Shown: positions 1 through 11,290, counted from the first letter of the stretch. The stretch: DNA of 64,000 nucleotides from Mastigamoeba balamuthi (GCA_902651635.1 CACRSC010000001.1:590325-654324); one strand, 5' to 3'. Numbers and translations: made by a program. The notes: generated by a model from the letters alone, not told the origin.

Positions 1-944
1 GTTGTTCTTCTCCTGGCAGTTGCCGTTCTGCGCGGTGTAGGGGTACGCGCTCTCGAGCATGGCCCTGTGCTGCGAGAGGTAGTCGAACGCCATCTGGTAG
101 TTCCCGCCCTGGCACCCGGCGCCCTGCCCGCTCGAGTCAGTCGCCGCGCAGTCGACGAGCTGCTGCGTCGAGAACTGCTGTGTCTGCTGTGTGGCAGTCC
201 TGTATGCCGCCTCCAGCACTCCCATCGAAGCGAAAGTCCTTAGCAATTCAGTACTGTCAGGCGATGGATTGGTTGGCGTAATAATCACACGCACCAGCAG
301 GAGCCGCACTGGCCCTGATTGCGGACAGGGGAGACACTGGGAGCGAAGTACGAGGCGGGAATGTTCGCCCTCCTGATGCGGTCGCCCTCCGAGAGGTTGC
401 CAGCGCGGGGAGAGGGCCCGACAATGCCAGCGTGGAGTGCAGAGAACTCGTCGGGGGTCAGGTCCGAGAACCTGTTGATCGCGAACTTGGCATGCCCCAG
501 GCCGTTCAGGCGCTGGATCCTCTCCACGCTCTGCTGGAACACCACGAACCTCGCCGCGTCTTGCGATGTGCGGAGGCCCCGAGGCGAGATGAGTCAAGTT
601 TGCGGGCGGTTGGTGTTCTCGGAAGGATGCGGGAAAATACCTTCGGACACTGTGTACGACTTGCCGTACTTGCTCTTGAACCCGCTCTGTTGTTATGGCG
701 CGCGAGAGTGTGTCGGATGTGAGTACCGGCATGCGCTCGAGGATCGGCGCGCAGGCACGGGCACCACCGCTGATATCGGTGTTTTGGGTTTTATGTGGTT
801 TTCTGTGCCCTTTGAAAACCGCCGCACAGCACCAGCGAAAAATGGAGGAAATTCTGGGAGATCTTGGCGTACCCATTGGCAGTGAAGGTCGCACGCGAGC
901 CCCAACGCGGCCAGCGCGATCAAAACGCACGCGGTCTTTATCAT
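1..944 (-). CDS. papain-family (cathepsin L-like) cysteine protease, 3' end missing
   Basis: This is a secreted or lysosomal endopeptidase of family C1A. Four exons are in view: 944-873, 686-641, 559-295 and 238 to beyond base 1; donors and acceptors are GT-AG and phases agree. The start at 944 opens a signal peptide (MIKTACVLIALAALGLAC). Exon 3 carries the I29 propeptide signature around INRFSDLTPDEF and the active-site block QGQCGSCW with the catalytic Cys. Exon 4 continues with LVDCAATD and GCQGG, as in cathepsin L. The catalytic His and Asn lie beyond the window edge, so activity cannot be judged. The first intron is 186 nt, the others 81 and 56 nt. Family assignment is confident; the particular cathepsin subtype is not. 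Confidence 0.93.
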
Positions 945-1475
945 GTGTGGTGGTTGTCGCTTGTCGCCTATCGATGGATAACTTACTACTGAATGAGTAC
1001 CCCTGCGCTTGCCCCCTTTTAAAGGACACAGATTTCTGATGACGTATGCTCTGCGTCACTACTGGCTCTTGAAATGTCGGTTGTGCAGTGCCCCTCCGTG
1101 CAGATCCGCCAGGTACGGGCAGCGGCCCTAACAGATCTTTGGCGCAGCAGCAGGGACACCCTGAGGTGGCTGGCTGCTCCTCTGAGGAAAGGAGACCGTG
1201 TGCTCAATCTCAAAAGGTTGCTCTTGAGTGGGGTGCGCGGTCGAAGGACGGCGCAGCGGGGAGAAAGGGCCGTCCCGGGTTGGTGGTGAGTCACCCGGTC
1301 TGAAATCGAGACAGAGGTGATCGACTTGCTTCCTCATGTTCCAGTCGGCTCATCGAGCACGTTTTCGGGAAGACCTACAAGGTTCGCGAGGGCTGCTGCG
1401 CTTGTAGCACAGCACAACATCCGACTGCACATGCCAGTGGGCATCTAGCGGTTGTGATGCACCGAAGGGTTGGTA
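945..1475. other. intergenic, no gene supported
   Basis: This is the spacer between the protease start (944, minus) and the 3' end of the phosphatidylserine synthase gene (minus). Short open frames exist on both strands, but none has a recognisable domain or clear splice structure. The protease promoter should lie just above 944. I see nothing else. Confidence 0.6.
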
Positions 1476-3538
1476 TTACTTTGTCTTCTTGTGGTGGTGT
1501 GAGGCAGCAGGCGCCGAGGGTGCCTTGCGCCTGTGCTCAAGGTGCGAGCGCAGCGGGAAGTAGACAAACAGCGTGGCGAGGATGCACGCCAGCGCGACAC
1601 CCCACCCGATGCACACGTAGCGCGGCGGGACGACGTTGGTGAAGACCGTCCTTCCCCACTTGAGCGTGATGAGCGTCTCGAGGAGAACGACGGCGCAGCA
1701 GATCCACGCGTTGGGCCCGAAGACGTGCATCTTGGGGTCGATGATGAACTGGTAGTACTCGCGCAGCGCCGGGCCGACGACGAAGAACATCACGACGAGG
1801 CGCCCGATGACGATCGGGTGCGGCGGGGGAATCCACAGCAGGAACTTGAGGAAGAAGCACCCGATCTCCACCATCTCGATCTGCGTGGCGGGAGGGAGGA
1901 GGGAAGCCCGATGCCATTGAGCACGAGGCGTTGCGCGTGGGTGGCGTGCCATGAAGAGGAGGAAGAGGAAGTAGAGGAAGCGCTTCCACGACGAGAAGAT
2001 GGCCCAGTTGTACGGCGTCCAGCTCTCAGGCGTCAGCTGGTTGACCGCCCTCTTGATGTTGTGTGCCGTCCCCCTCGAGGTCCCAGCCCAGTTGTACGTC
2101 TGCGCATGCGCAGGGCAGGCCCCGGGGCCGGTGAGTGGCCGTCCAGGGTGGGACGCCAGCAGCCAGCCGGCTGGCTGGCTATCAGGTCAGTCGCACCCTC
2201 ATCTCGAAGAAGCGGACGAGGAAGTAGCCGGCGATGATGCCGAACCCGTTGGTCACGATCAGGTCGAGGATGATCTGGGGGCAGCGGTGGTGGTGGTGGT
2301 GGTGAGAGCAGTGGTGGTGGGCGTGGCTGCGGCGATGCCCTCACGTGGTCCCACCAGCACTCGGCAAAGTTGGGCAGTATGTGGCGCAGCGACAGCTCCA
2401 TGAGCTCGAAGAGGGCGCTGGCGAACAGCGTCAGGCGGACGTCGCGCATGAGCAGCATCTTCATCAGCCACCCCACGGCGTGGGCAATGAAGAACTCGTC
2501 CTTGATAGCGTCCTGCGTGGCGCCAGTGCTGCTGGTGAGAGCCTGTGGGGCAGGGGCCGTTCTGGCACGGATCGCAGCGCACCCTGACGTAGCGGAAGTT
2601 GGACTCGGGGTCGTCGGGCGTGTAGAACTGGCAGTTGACCGCGTAGTCCCTCTCTGGCAGCGGCTTGCCCTGTTCAGTGCTGGTACATCAGTTCCGCATA
2701 CACAGTACAGTGACACTGCACTACTACTGTTTCGCTCTGTCGCTGACACACACAGCGGCGCAAAGGCGCAGTAGTGCAGAGGCAGGCAGGAGAAAATGGG
2801 AGACAGAGGGGCGCAATGGCGTGTGGCTGTCACGCCACAGCCAGCCAGGTGGACGATGTGCCAGAGGCGAGCCGGGGGAGAGTGCACAACGAGTGGAGCG
2901 CACAAGAGCGGGGTCGAGGAAGGTCATCATCTGGCGCGCGTCGTCGACGTTCTGGAAGAGCAGGAACGTGAGGGCGAGCATGTAGAGCACGCCGACGCCG
3001 AGCACGACGCGCCAGACGAGCGGGTGCGGGCGCCTGAAGAGCGAGTCGGGGAACTTGAGCATCGCGAACAGCAGGAACGCCACCACGACCCCGAACAGCC
3101 CCCTGCGCCCCCCCCACAGGCCACAGACCGGTCAGCAGGCTTGCATGTGAGCCAAGGGGGAGAGGCCACCACTGTGCAGCACTGGTGGGTGACTGGGGAG
3201 GGGGGTGACTCATTCGGGTTTTATCTCGTGTTTCGAAACGGAAAAACACGGAGGAAAAAGAAGGGGGGCTGCGGGTCTCGGGGGTCCAGGGTTGCGGCTC
3301 ACCAGCGGGCGTTGGAGAGGGGATCGGCGGAGGAGCGGAAGCAGGCGACGTAGACGAGCCAGGCGAGGAGGAGGATCATGGCGGTGATCGAGTGCGGGCG
3401 CAGGAGCACCGCCGTCGTGTTGTACTCGAGCTCGCGGCGCTGGGCGAGCAGCTCGTGCAGCTCCTCCTCGCACGCGCGCTCCTCGTCGCCCCCGTCGGCC
3501 GCCTGCGGTGGCTGGTCTGCGGTCCTCTTGACCCTCAT
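1476..3538 (-). CDS. phosphatidylserine synthase (PTDSS1/2-type, base exchange)
   Basis: This is a multi-pass ER enzyme that swaps the head group of PC or PE for serine. The ATG at 3538 is preferred because the longer open frame upstream starts only at TTG. Exon by exon the conserved PSS blocks appear in order: LLFQNVDDARQMMTFLDP, GKPLPERDYAVNC, NFRYVR joined to DAIKDEFFIAHAVGW, then LPNFAECWWDH, TNGFGIIAGYF, TPYNWAIFSSWKRF and EIGCFFLKFLLWIPP. At least six introns interrupt the gene. The one at 1881-1949 (69 nt) has a GC donor; it contains no in-frame stop, but translating it would insert 23 polar residues into a membrane block, so I read it as a GC-AG intron. The C-terminus ends in a basic HHHKKTK tail, compatible with ER retention. 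Confidence 0.88.
1881..1949 (-). other. GC-AG intron in phosphatidylserine synthase
   Basis: The donor reads ATG|GCACGC and the acceptor CACGCAG|ATC in the gene sense. Splicing joins FLLFM to IEMVEIGCFF in phase 0, as the family alignment requires. No GT donor lies nearby. Confidence 0.6.
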
Positions 3539-3771
3539 TCCCCCTGCCCGACGCTCTCTGTGTTCAATACTACAAGATCCCAACCAACGCTGATATCCCC
3601 CCTGTGAGAAATCTTTGGCCTGACAGAATCTCGAGAGAATCTTGGCATCGGTTTGCCCCGCCAGATGCTGAATTTGGGGCCCGTCTACGACAACCTGTCA
3701 CTCTTCATGGGCCTGGCCGTGTAGTCGACGGAAATTGAGCCGTTGTTCGTGTGGTTTTTGGGTGAGAGATG

Positions 3772-5157
3772 TCACTGTGTCGTGCTCAGGCCACAGGAGG
3801 CCAGCAGCCGGACTGTCGTGGACACGTAGTCCTGGAACGCCTGCTCCTTGTGCGGGGGCGACGAGTCCAGAAACCCGAGGTGGAGGCGGTTGTTGAGCGT
3901 CATCGCGTACACGCCGCCGTCGATGGGGGTTAGCTTGTTGATGCAGACCAGCATGATGTCATCCAACCTCCAGTGGTCGCAGCTGCCATCTCTGAAGTAC
4001 CTGTCGACGACGCCGAGACTGGACAGGAACAGGGCGATCTTCTTCTGGGACGCTGCCTCTGACCCCATAGTGTACATCCCCTGCTGCATCGAGGCGTCCA
4101 GAGTCATCAGAGCTACCTGAAGGGAGATCATCGACAAGACAATGTACGGCTTGCCCACGTCGCCGCGGGCGGCTGTGATGGGGCCGCTGAATTGCGACGC
4201 AACAGCCCACAGGTCCTCGCTCTCGACGGCCTTGGGGTCGATATCAAGAGCGAGCGGCATTACTCGGGCGCACCAGCCGACTTCGTTGCGCTCTGCCTCT
4301 GTCCGCAGGCTGATGGGAAGGACGCTCTGAACGCTGCGGGCATCGCTGGCAATGGCCATCGCGGCATACACGGCGGCGGTGACAGTCACGCCGTGTGCCT
4401 TGCAGGCGCTGACGAGGCCCCGCGTCTGCTCCTCGGTGAGCCTCGCGTCGCGGAGGTGGTGCTTCAGCAGCTTCCCGTTGGCCCGCAGGGTCTCGAGGCA
4501 CTTGTCTACCATCGCCGCACGCTCCTCTGCCGTCACAGCGTCCTTGTCTGGGATGACATAATCGGGGAAACGCTCGAGCGACAGCTTGGGGATCGCCTTG
4601 GGCTCCCCGAGGCAGTTGATGGGCGGCAGCGACCCGTCCGAGCCGCAGCAGTTGAGGGCCCGGAGGTAATCGGACAGCGCGATGACAAACGCGGTGCCGT
4701 CGCCGATGCCGTGGTTGAAGTGCGCCACCAGCACGCAGCTCAGCTCCCTCTCGGCCGCCGCGTCCAGGAGGTACGCGTCGATCTGGAAGACGTGGGAGCT
4801 GCTCCACACCTCGCTCAGCGCCCGCATCGCCTCGCCCCACGCGGTCTCCCTGTCGCTGCTGCGGTGAACGAACACCGGGAGGCCCGCGAGGTGCTCGGCC
4901 CGGGCGCAGTGGTCGTCCGAGGGGATCGCCAGGACGCCCCTGTGGCGGTCGTTGTCGCGGCGGGCGCGAAGCAGCGGGTGGCGGAAGCACGTGGCGCAGT
5001 AGGCCCGGCGCAGGAGCTGCTCCGTCAGCTCCACGGGGCCCCGCGTCAGCGTCGCCGTTAGGACGGGCTGGTACAGATTGAGCACGACATTGGCCTCCTC
5101 TGCTGGGCCTGTCTTGATCAGCGTGCTCAGACCCAGGTCGTAGTCGAGGCCCTCCAT
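3772..5157 (-). CDS. HxxxD-type acyltransferase, copy A (condensation/AATase-like)
   Basis: A single-exon gene of 461 residues. The start at 5157 is chosen by matching the paralogue downstream; the open frame extends further up but that part is not shared. It carries the HxxxD active-site signature, HFNHGIGDG, with His149 and Asp153. This motif is the catalytic centre of CoA-dependent acyltransferases of the condensation-domain, alcohol acetyltransferase and BAHD superfamily. The conserved structural stretch SLGVVDRYF near residue 370 is also of that type. The substrate cannot be told from sequence. There is no signal peptide or membrane segment, so it is probably cytosolic. It lies head-to-tail with copy B at 5671-7065, and part of the two copies is almost identical at DNA level. 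Confidence 0.8.
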   Translation of the reverse strand: MEGLDYDLGLSTLIKTGPAEEANVVLNLYQPVLTATLTRGPVELTEQLLRRAYCATCFRHPLLRARRDNDRHRGVLAIPSDDHCARAEHLAGLPVFVHRSSDRETAWGEAMRALSEVWSSSHVFQIDAYLLDAAAERELSCVLVAHFNHGIGDGTAFVIALSDYLRALNCCGSDGSLPPINCLGEPKAIPKLSLERFPDYVIPDKDAVTAEERAAMVDKCLETLRANGKLLKHHLRDARLTEEQTRGLVSACKAHGVTVTAAVYAAMAIASDARSVQSVLPISLRTEAERNEVGWCARVMPLALDIDPKAVESEDLWAVASQFSGPITAARGDVGKPYIVLSMISLQVALMTLDASMQQGMYTMGSEAASQKKIALFLSSLGVVDRYFRDGSCDHWRLDDIMLVCINKLTPIDGGVYAMTLNNRLHLGFLDSSPPHKEQAFQDYVSTTVRLLASCGLSTTQ

Positions 5158-5670
5158 TAATAGTTTGTGGTGCGGTTGAAAATAGACTGATCTTCCGTGG
5201 CAAGTGGACCTTCGAAGAGGGAACAATTTCTTTACGTCACGATGACCACACCTCGACAATTGCTTTTCAGAAGGATCTTCATCCCGATTTTTGTTTTGAA
5301 TCTTCCCAAAGGTGTGCCGCGAAGCTGAACCGCACGTCCCACCGAGTCGGAGATGACGGTGTGGGAGAGAATTTCGAGATAGTTGAGGTCCGTCATCAGT
5401 CGTGGGCCATTGAAAGCTCACCGAGCGGATTGAATCACGGTGCACTTGTTTTTTGCCTGGCACAAGTGATGAGGCCGACAGAGGGACGACTAATAATTGG
5501 GTCACGGTGTAACAACACTTCCATAAAAAGAAAAACTATCCCTGTTACAGCTTGCCAGTTTGTATCCCGCTATCTTCGCGGGTCTTCGCACAGCGGCAAA
5601 GAGGAGCGCCGCGATGCACCGGTGATGCATCCATTCTGCCGTGCTCGGGGTGGGGCATGAGTGAGGGATG
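5158..5670. promoter_or_regulatory. spacer/promoter of acyltransferase copy A
   Basis: No gene is seen here. The stretch is richer in A and T than the flanking genes. A GAATCT hexamer at 5298-5303 lies about 140 bp above the copy A start; the same hexamer lies about 145 bp above the copy B start (7209-7214). Confidence 0.35.
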
Positions 5671-7065
5671 TTACTGAGAGGAGCTCGCGCCGCAGGAAGC
5701 CAGCAGCTCGACTGTCTTGGACACGTAGGCCCGGAACGCCTGCTCCTCGTGCGGAGGCGTCGAGTCAGCGAACCCGATGTGGAGGCGGTTGTTGAACGTC
5801 ATCGCGAACACGCCGCCGTCGATGGGGTCGTGCTTGTTGCTGAAGTTCAGCACGAGGTCCTCGAGCCTCCAGTGGCTGCTGCTGCAGTCGCCGAAGAACT
5901 TGTCGACGACGCCGAGGCTCGAGAGGAACAGGAAGACCCTCTTCTGGGACACCGCGTCCGGCCCCATCATGTACATCCCCTGCCGCATCATCGAGGCGTC
6001 CGCCGGCATCAGCGCGTTCTGGAGCGAGAGCATCGACATGATGGGGTACGGCTTGTCCACGTCGCCGCGGACCTCGGCGATGGAGCCGCTGAACCGCGAC
6101 GCCACAGCCCACAGGTCCTCGCCCTCGACGGCCTTGGGGTCGAGCTCCGGCGTGAGCAGCATTGCCCGGAAGCGCATGCTGACCTCGTTGCGCTCGGCCT
6201 CTGTCCGCAGGCTGACGGGGAGGACGCACATCATGGAGCGGGCGTCGCTGGCGATGGTCAGGGCGGCAGCCACGGCGGCCGTGACCGACACGCCGTGCGC
6301 CTTGCAGGCGCTGACGAGGCCCAGCGTCTGCTCCTCGGTGAGCCTCGCGTCGCGGAGGTGGTGCTTCAGCAGCTTCTCGTTGGCCCGCAGGGTCTCGAGG
6401 CACTTGTCCAGCATCTTGGCGCGGCCCTCCTCCGTCGCCGCGTCCTTGTCGGGGATGAAGTAGTTGGGGTACCGCTCGAGCGACAGCTGGGGGATCGCCT
6501 TGGGCTCCCCGAGGCAGTTGATGGGCGGCAGCGACCCGTCCGAGCCGCAGCAGTTGAGGGCCCTGAGGTACTCGGACAGCGCGATGACAAACGCGGTGCC
6601 GTCGCCGATGCCGTGGTTGAAGTGCGCCACCAGCACGCAGCTCAGCTCCTTCTCGGCCGCCGCGTCCAGGAGGTACGCGTCGATCTGGAAGACGTGGGAG
6701 CTGCTCCACACCTCGCTCAGCGCCCGCATCGCCTCGCCCCACGCGCTCTCCCTGTCGCTGCTGCGGTGAACGAACACCGGGAGGCCCGCGAGGTGCTCGG
6801 CCCGGGCGCAGTGGTCGTCCGAGGGGATCGCCAGGACGCCCCTGTGGCGGTCGTTGTCGCGGCGGGCGCGCAGCAGGGGGTGGCGGAAGCACGTGGCGCA
6901 GTAGGCCCGGCGCAGGAGCTGCTCCGTCAGCTCCACGGGGCCCCGCGTCAGCGTCGCCGTCAGGAAGGGCTGGTACAGGTTGAGCACGACGTAGTCCAGC
7001 TCCACGACGCCCGTCGGGACCAGCGTGCAGCTGCTGAGGTCGTAGTCGGGGGCACTGTCCGCCAT
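5671..7065 (-). CDS. HxxxD-type acyltransferase, copy B (condensation/AATase-like)
   Basis: This is an intronless 464-residue paralogue of the gene at 3772-5157. The start at 7065 is the ATG of MADSAPDYDL; the longer open frame above it is not conserved. The HxxxD motif HFNHGIGDG is intact (His151, Asp155). The N-terminal half, from about VVLNLYQP to NCLGEPKAIP, is nearly the same as in copy A. The C-terminal third differs at many positions but keeps the SLGVVDKFF block. It is probably a soluble acyl-CoA-dependent transferase of unknown substrate. The tandem arrangement points to local duplication. Confidence 0.8.
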   Translation of the reverse strand: MADSAPDYDLSSCTLVPTGVVELDYVVLNLYQPFLTATLTRGPVELTEQLLRRAYCATCFRHPLLRARRDNDRHRGVLAIPSDDHCARAEHLAGLPVFVHRSSDRESAWGEAMRALSEVWSSSHVFQIDAYLLDAAAEKELSCVLVAHFNHGIGDGTAFVIALSEYLRALNCCGSDGSLPPINCLGEPKAIPQLSLERYPNYFIPDKDAATEEGRAKMLDKCLETLRANEKLLKHHLRDARLTEEQTLGLVSACKAHGVSVTAAVAAALTIASDARSMMCVLPVSLRTEAERNEVSMRFRAMLLTPELDPKAVEGEDLWAVASRFSGSIAEVRGDVDKPYPIMSMLSLQNALMPADASMMRQGMYMMGPDAVSQKRVFLFLSSLGVVDKFFGDCSSSHWRLEDLVLNFSNKHDPIDGGVFAMTFNNRLHIGFADSTPPHEEQAFRAYVSKTVELLASCGASSSQ

Positions 7066-7568
7066 TTTCGGGTGTGTTGTGGGTGTTTTGCAGAGATGTG
7101 CCGATAGAAAACCTGCTGGAAGAGAGGTACAATTGCGTGTCACAATTGGGGCGTCACGGTGTGCACCGTCGGCGGGTTGACGGAAGTATCTTTCCGGATG
7201 AGATCCGGGAATCTTCGCTGAGGGCGGGGGAGTTGTAAGAGAAACGGAGCAGAAAGCGGTGCGACGCTCGCAGAAAAGAGCACGAGCTTTTCCGGGTCTG
7301 AAGAAAAGCTAGTCGCCACGTCACGGACAATTGTGTGCTGGTATGGTCGTCCCTGACACCAGGCCAAGTGGCTCGCGGACCTCGCGTTTCGTATCCACGA
7401 CATTGCAAGCGTTGCGCGTCAACAACGGCCCTTCTTTCTCTGATGAGATTTCCGATATCCGAGATTTGTGAGAGGGAAGATCTCGGGATCTTCTCTGGAT
7501 AATATCTGTGAGATATCTCGCTCCGTGTTTTTGTCCCCGTAGTGGCGCCAACTTCAGTCACCCGCGCA
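7066..7568. promoter_or_regulatory. divergent intergenic region, acyltransferase B / TMEM209
   Basis: No gene is seen. Short AT-rich words recur: GAATCT at 7209-7214 on the acyltransferase side, and ATATCT at 7502-7507 and 7513-7518 just above the TMEM209 start. Similar words occur above other genes of the window. Confidence 0.35.
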
Positions 7569-9729
7569 ATGGAGCCGACTCTGAGGCAGTGGTCGTCTCC
7601 CCAGGCGCAGTCCTACGGCCGCACGTACCGCCGCGGCGTCCTACGCGCCGCCAGCGACGCCCTGCACCTGCCGTTCCTCGTGCGCGTCTTCCCCTCGCCC
7701 TCGGCCTTCGAGCGTGTCTCCCTCCTCTTCGCCGTCCTCGCCGTCCTCTGGGCCCTCCTCGGCCACCGCGCCCTCTACATAGGTACGCCAAAACCCGCCG
7801 ATACCCGCCGCCCCCGCCGTCAAAACCCGTCGTTGAACTTTGTTGCACTGCCCTCTTCCCCCACAGCGGCGGCGGTCGTGGTGCCCCCGATGGTCGTGCG
7901 CAAGTCGCCGCTGGCGGTGCCGGCGTTCCTGGCGCTGGTCTCGATGTACGCGGCGTACTTCTACGGCGGCCCCGCGTGCGTGGCGGCGCTGTCGCCGCTG
8001 GTGGCGGTCGTCCTGTGGGCGCTGGCCCGGCGCGTGTCGTCGGCCGAGGCCCCCATCGACCCCTCGGCCTCTGTCTGCGCCTTCGCCGCCACCGCGCGCC
8101 TGCCGGCGGTCGCAGCGACGCCCGAGCGGCGCCCGGACGCCCTGCCGCACGCGCTGAGCCGCCCGTCGCCCCAGAGCCCCTCGCACTTCGCGCCGTCGCC
8201 GGTGACGGGGGCGACGGGGGCGGTGGCGGTGGCGGCGCCCGTCGACTTCGGGGCGGCGTCGCCTGTGAGGTACGCGGGGGCGCAGAGGTCGCCGGCGCGC
8301 AGGGCGTCGGGCAGGCACAGGATCAGCCTCGGCAACGACGTCGACGGCGACGACGTCATCCGCGACCCCGGCACGCTCAGGACGTTCCTCGACAGGTCCA
8401 TGGCGCCCCCGTCGCCCGCCGGGCCCCCTCCGGCCCCTCTGGCCGCCCCCGACGCCCCCAACTTCGCGTCGTCGTACGCCCCGGGCGCGACCGTGGCCCT
8501 GCAGCAGCAGCAGCAGCAGCAGCAGTACCAGCAATACCAGCAGCTGCAGCAGTACCAGCAGCCAATGGGGGCGTACTACGGGCAGCCCAGCGCGGCGCCC
8601 TCGGAGATGGCGTTCCCTGCGGAGCTGGGCGCCGGCATGCAGGACTACAGGAGCATGTACCTGCAGCCGCAGGCGGGCTCGATGGCCTACATGGCGCAGG
8701 CCGAGATGGCCTCGCCCCTGATCTCCAACGGAGGCTTCCCCTACCAGCCGGCACCGAGGTGCGGCTGCCTTCTCTGTCTCTGCTCTCTTCTCCTTCGCCC
8801 CTTCCCTTCCTCTTCCCCTCTCTCCTCTCTTCCCTCTATCAGTGTCCCTCTTTGCTCTTCGCGTTGTCTCACTGTTAGTCGCAAGGCCCCCGGCGGACAC
8901 GACCAAGAGGGAGTCCGAGGCCCTGACCGCGCAGAAGCACATGGAGTCGCTGGGCATAGACGACGCGGCGATGGCGCGGATGACAGAGCAGCTGCGCAAG
9001 TGGTTCGTGCAGAAGTTCCTGCGCCACGTCAACGCGAAGCTTGCCCGCGTGGAGAGGACGTGCACGCACAGGATTGGCACAGCCGAGCACGCGGCCGAGC
9101 TGTCGTCGAAGCTGGAGAGCGTGGGCCTGCTCAAGTGGGTCAGCGTGCCCGGGAGCACCTGCGTGCCGTACGTCGTGCAGAGGATACACGACCTCGCGAG
9201 CTCCACGCACATGCAGGGCTTCAACTGGAACGACGGCGGCCGCTGGGTCGGCGGCCCCTGGACCCCTGCGCTCCCGACCGACGCCCAGCTGCTCCTGCAC
9301 GTCTTCTGCACGTTCATGGACGATAAGATGGAGGAGACCAGCGGCAAGCCGAAGGTCTTCACGAACCAGTACTTCGTGGCCGCCCCTCTGTCGCCGCAGA
9401 GTGCGTCGCTGGCTCTGAGGTTGCACAGTAGGAGTGACGACTGACGTCTTGTGCCCTCAGAGGGGAAGAAGGACGTCGTGGCGCTCTACCAGGTGTCGCC
9501 GAAGCCACTGCACCTGCAGGTCGTTTTCGGGGAGGACTGGCCCGTTCCTAAGGTACGCGAAACTTGCGTCTCATTCGTCTTAGAGTCTCTGCAGGGGAGC
9601 CAAAACCTGTTTCAGGCGCTGGTCACCTTCGTGCTGATCGTGAAGAAGCACTTCAACGGCTTCCTGAGGCAGACGGACCTCGGGGGCAGCGCGATTGCCC
9701 TCCTCTCTGCCCTGGACCTCTCCAAGTAG
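7569..9729 (+). CDS. TMEM209-family nuclear envelope protein
   Basis: Five exons (7569-7782, 7867-8758, 8886-9400, 9461-9552, 9595-9729) join in phase to 615 residues. Two N-terminal hydrophobic segments (FAVLAVLWALLG; then LAVPAFLALVSMYAAYFYG) anchor the protein, a low-complexity middle follows, and the C-terminal domain matches TMEM209: LLLHVFCTFMDDK, KVFTNQYFV, VALYQVSPKPLHLQVVF and QALVTFVLIVKKHFNGFL. In animals TMEM209 sits in the nuclear envelope and associates with the pore; that role is family knowledge, not shown here. Odd features are a CAG-encoded polyglutamine tract at about 8502-8562 and Ala/Pro-rich linkers. Confidence 0.85.
8502..8562 (+). repeat. CAG repeat (polyglutamine tract) in TMEM209
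   Basis: An uninterrupted CAG run encodes about eight glutamines, followed by CAG/TAC-rich codons giving Q/Y-rich sequence. It lies in the disordered linker before the conserved C-terminal domain. Confidence 0.9.
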
Positions 9730-9858
9730 ACGTAGAGTTTAATCGCAGGGTATCTCTTGCTGATTTACGCTTAGCAGCAAGCAACATTGCTTCAAGCTTC
9801 CTTTCTGAACAGTTGTGCTCAAGGGAGAAGAGATCCACTGCGGGTGTTGCGGCTGTCC

Positions 9859-11290
9859 CTAAGGCTGGGCCGTCGGGACAGGGAGAGGGACGGCGGGCGC
9901 GGGGACGGGCACGAGTGCAGGGGCGGGCGCAGGGACCGCTTGAGGCACAGGCACAGGAACCGAGGCAGCAGCAACAGCGGCTGGCATTGGCCCGGGAGCA
10001 GCCGCGGGTGCAGCGGCCACAGCAGCGGGTGCGCGTCCCGGGAGGGAGACGGGTGTGTCCACGGGCAGCATGGGCACCTGCTGCTGCTCGCCGAGCGCTG
10101 CTGCCGCAGAGGCCATTGCGGAGTGGGGGCTTGGCGGCTCGATGTTGGACCTCGGGCTTGGCGGAGGCGGGTATGCGTAGACGAGGTCTCCTGGCTTGGC
10201 TGCCGCCGGCACGCGGTGCAGAATGCCCGACCCCACGTTGCACCCGAGGCTGGCCGGGTCACAGGGGGAGGTGAGTGATGCGCGCCTCTGGCAGGATTGC
10301 GACGCACTATCCGCTGCCAGCCCAGCGCTTGGGGGTGATGGCCACGACGCGGACGCGGTCGGTGACTGCGCTGTAGACGTAGAGCTCGACGCGGCGCCCG
10401 TAGCTCGAGTTGATGAGCAGGTAGAAGTCCTCCGAGTCGTTGAACAGCACCTCGGGGCTGCCCACGATGTAGTCGCTGCCCGCGCAGAGCCCCGCCTCCA
10501 GCGCCGGGCTCTGCGGGTACACCTCCTGCGTGTCCGCCCGTGCCCGCCCAATGGGGTCAGCGGGAACAGCGGCGAGTCAATTGATCTCCGGGGGAAGCGG
10601 AGATCGCGCATGGGGCTGAGGGCTGAGGGCACCGTGATGTGCCACACGAGGTCTGCCGCGCTCTCGAACGACGAGAAGCGGATGCTGAGGCCCGCGCAGC
10701 CGCCACCTCCCCACGTCAGCGTCGGCACAATGACGCACTCTGTAGGGGGATGGGACGTGGGCATCGCAGCGCGGACGTCGCTGTCAGGCTGAGTTGCCCG
10801 GCCTCGTGGCGGGGGGGCAGAGAGGAGGGGGCTGGCGTCTGTCCGAGGCGTGCCTCTCAAGCTCTCCTCTCGCGTGTTGTACACCTGCAGGCGCACCTGC
10901 GCAGAGGGCGGAAGGGGGAGTGGGGGGTGCAGAGGGGGGCCGCGTGGCACGAAGGCGATGCCGTTAGAGTGTTGACTTCTTCCCCTGCGCTGGCGTGGCC
11001 TTCGCCAGAGGGGGGGCGGAGGGGGGGGACATGCGACGAACCTCCTTGTCGAGGTTGCCCTTGAGGGTGTCCACGAGCTGGGGGCCGTCTGTCGACTGGG
11101 ATCGCGTGGGGAGGGAGGGGTGAGAGCGGTGTGGCCGCGCGTGGAGTGCTCGACGGACCAGAGGGGCGCCGTTGGCCGCCACGATGTAGTCGAAGATGGG
11201 CCGCAGGCCCGCTCGCTCGGCGGGCGACTTGGGCTGCACGGCCAGGACCTGCTGGCCGCACTTGGCGGCCGTCGACTGCGAAGCACCCAT
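9859..11290 (-). CDS. GRASP55/65-family Golgi reassembly-stacking protein
   Basis: A Golgi peripheral membrane protein that tethers cisternae through two PDZ-like domains. The start at 11290 gives MGASQS, a good N-myristoylation signal (Gly2). Exons then read QVLAVQPKSPAERAGL with DYIVAANG (PDZ1), LVDTLKGNLDKEV, RLQVYNTREESLR, VPTLTWGGGGCAGLSIRF, and PDZ2 (EVYPQSPALEAGL, SDYIVGSPE, LYVYSAVTDRVRVVAITP). The intron 10250-10307 joins WAGSG to YLGCNVGSGILHRVP, the typical end of the GRASP domain. A Pro/Ala/Val-rich tail of roughly 100 residues follows. Family assignment is firm; several exon borders are approximate. Confidence 0.88.

Noticed and set aside
1019-1337. Overlapping small frames between the protease and PSS genes
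   Set aside because: Open on both strands by base composition; no family features and no convincing splice context.
5668-7107. 479-codon plus-strand open frame across acyltransferase copy B
   Set aside because: A shadow of GC-rich coding on the opposite strand; the same shadow appears over copy A. Low-complexity Val/Arg/His protein.
7641-9362. 573-codon minus-strand frame opposite TMEM209
   Set aside because: His/Arg/Leu-rich shadow; the plus strand gives a phase-consistent TMEM209 protein.
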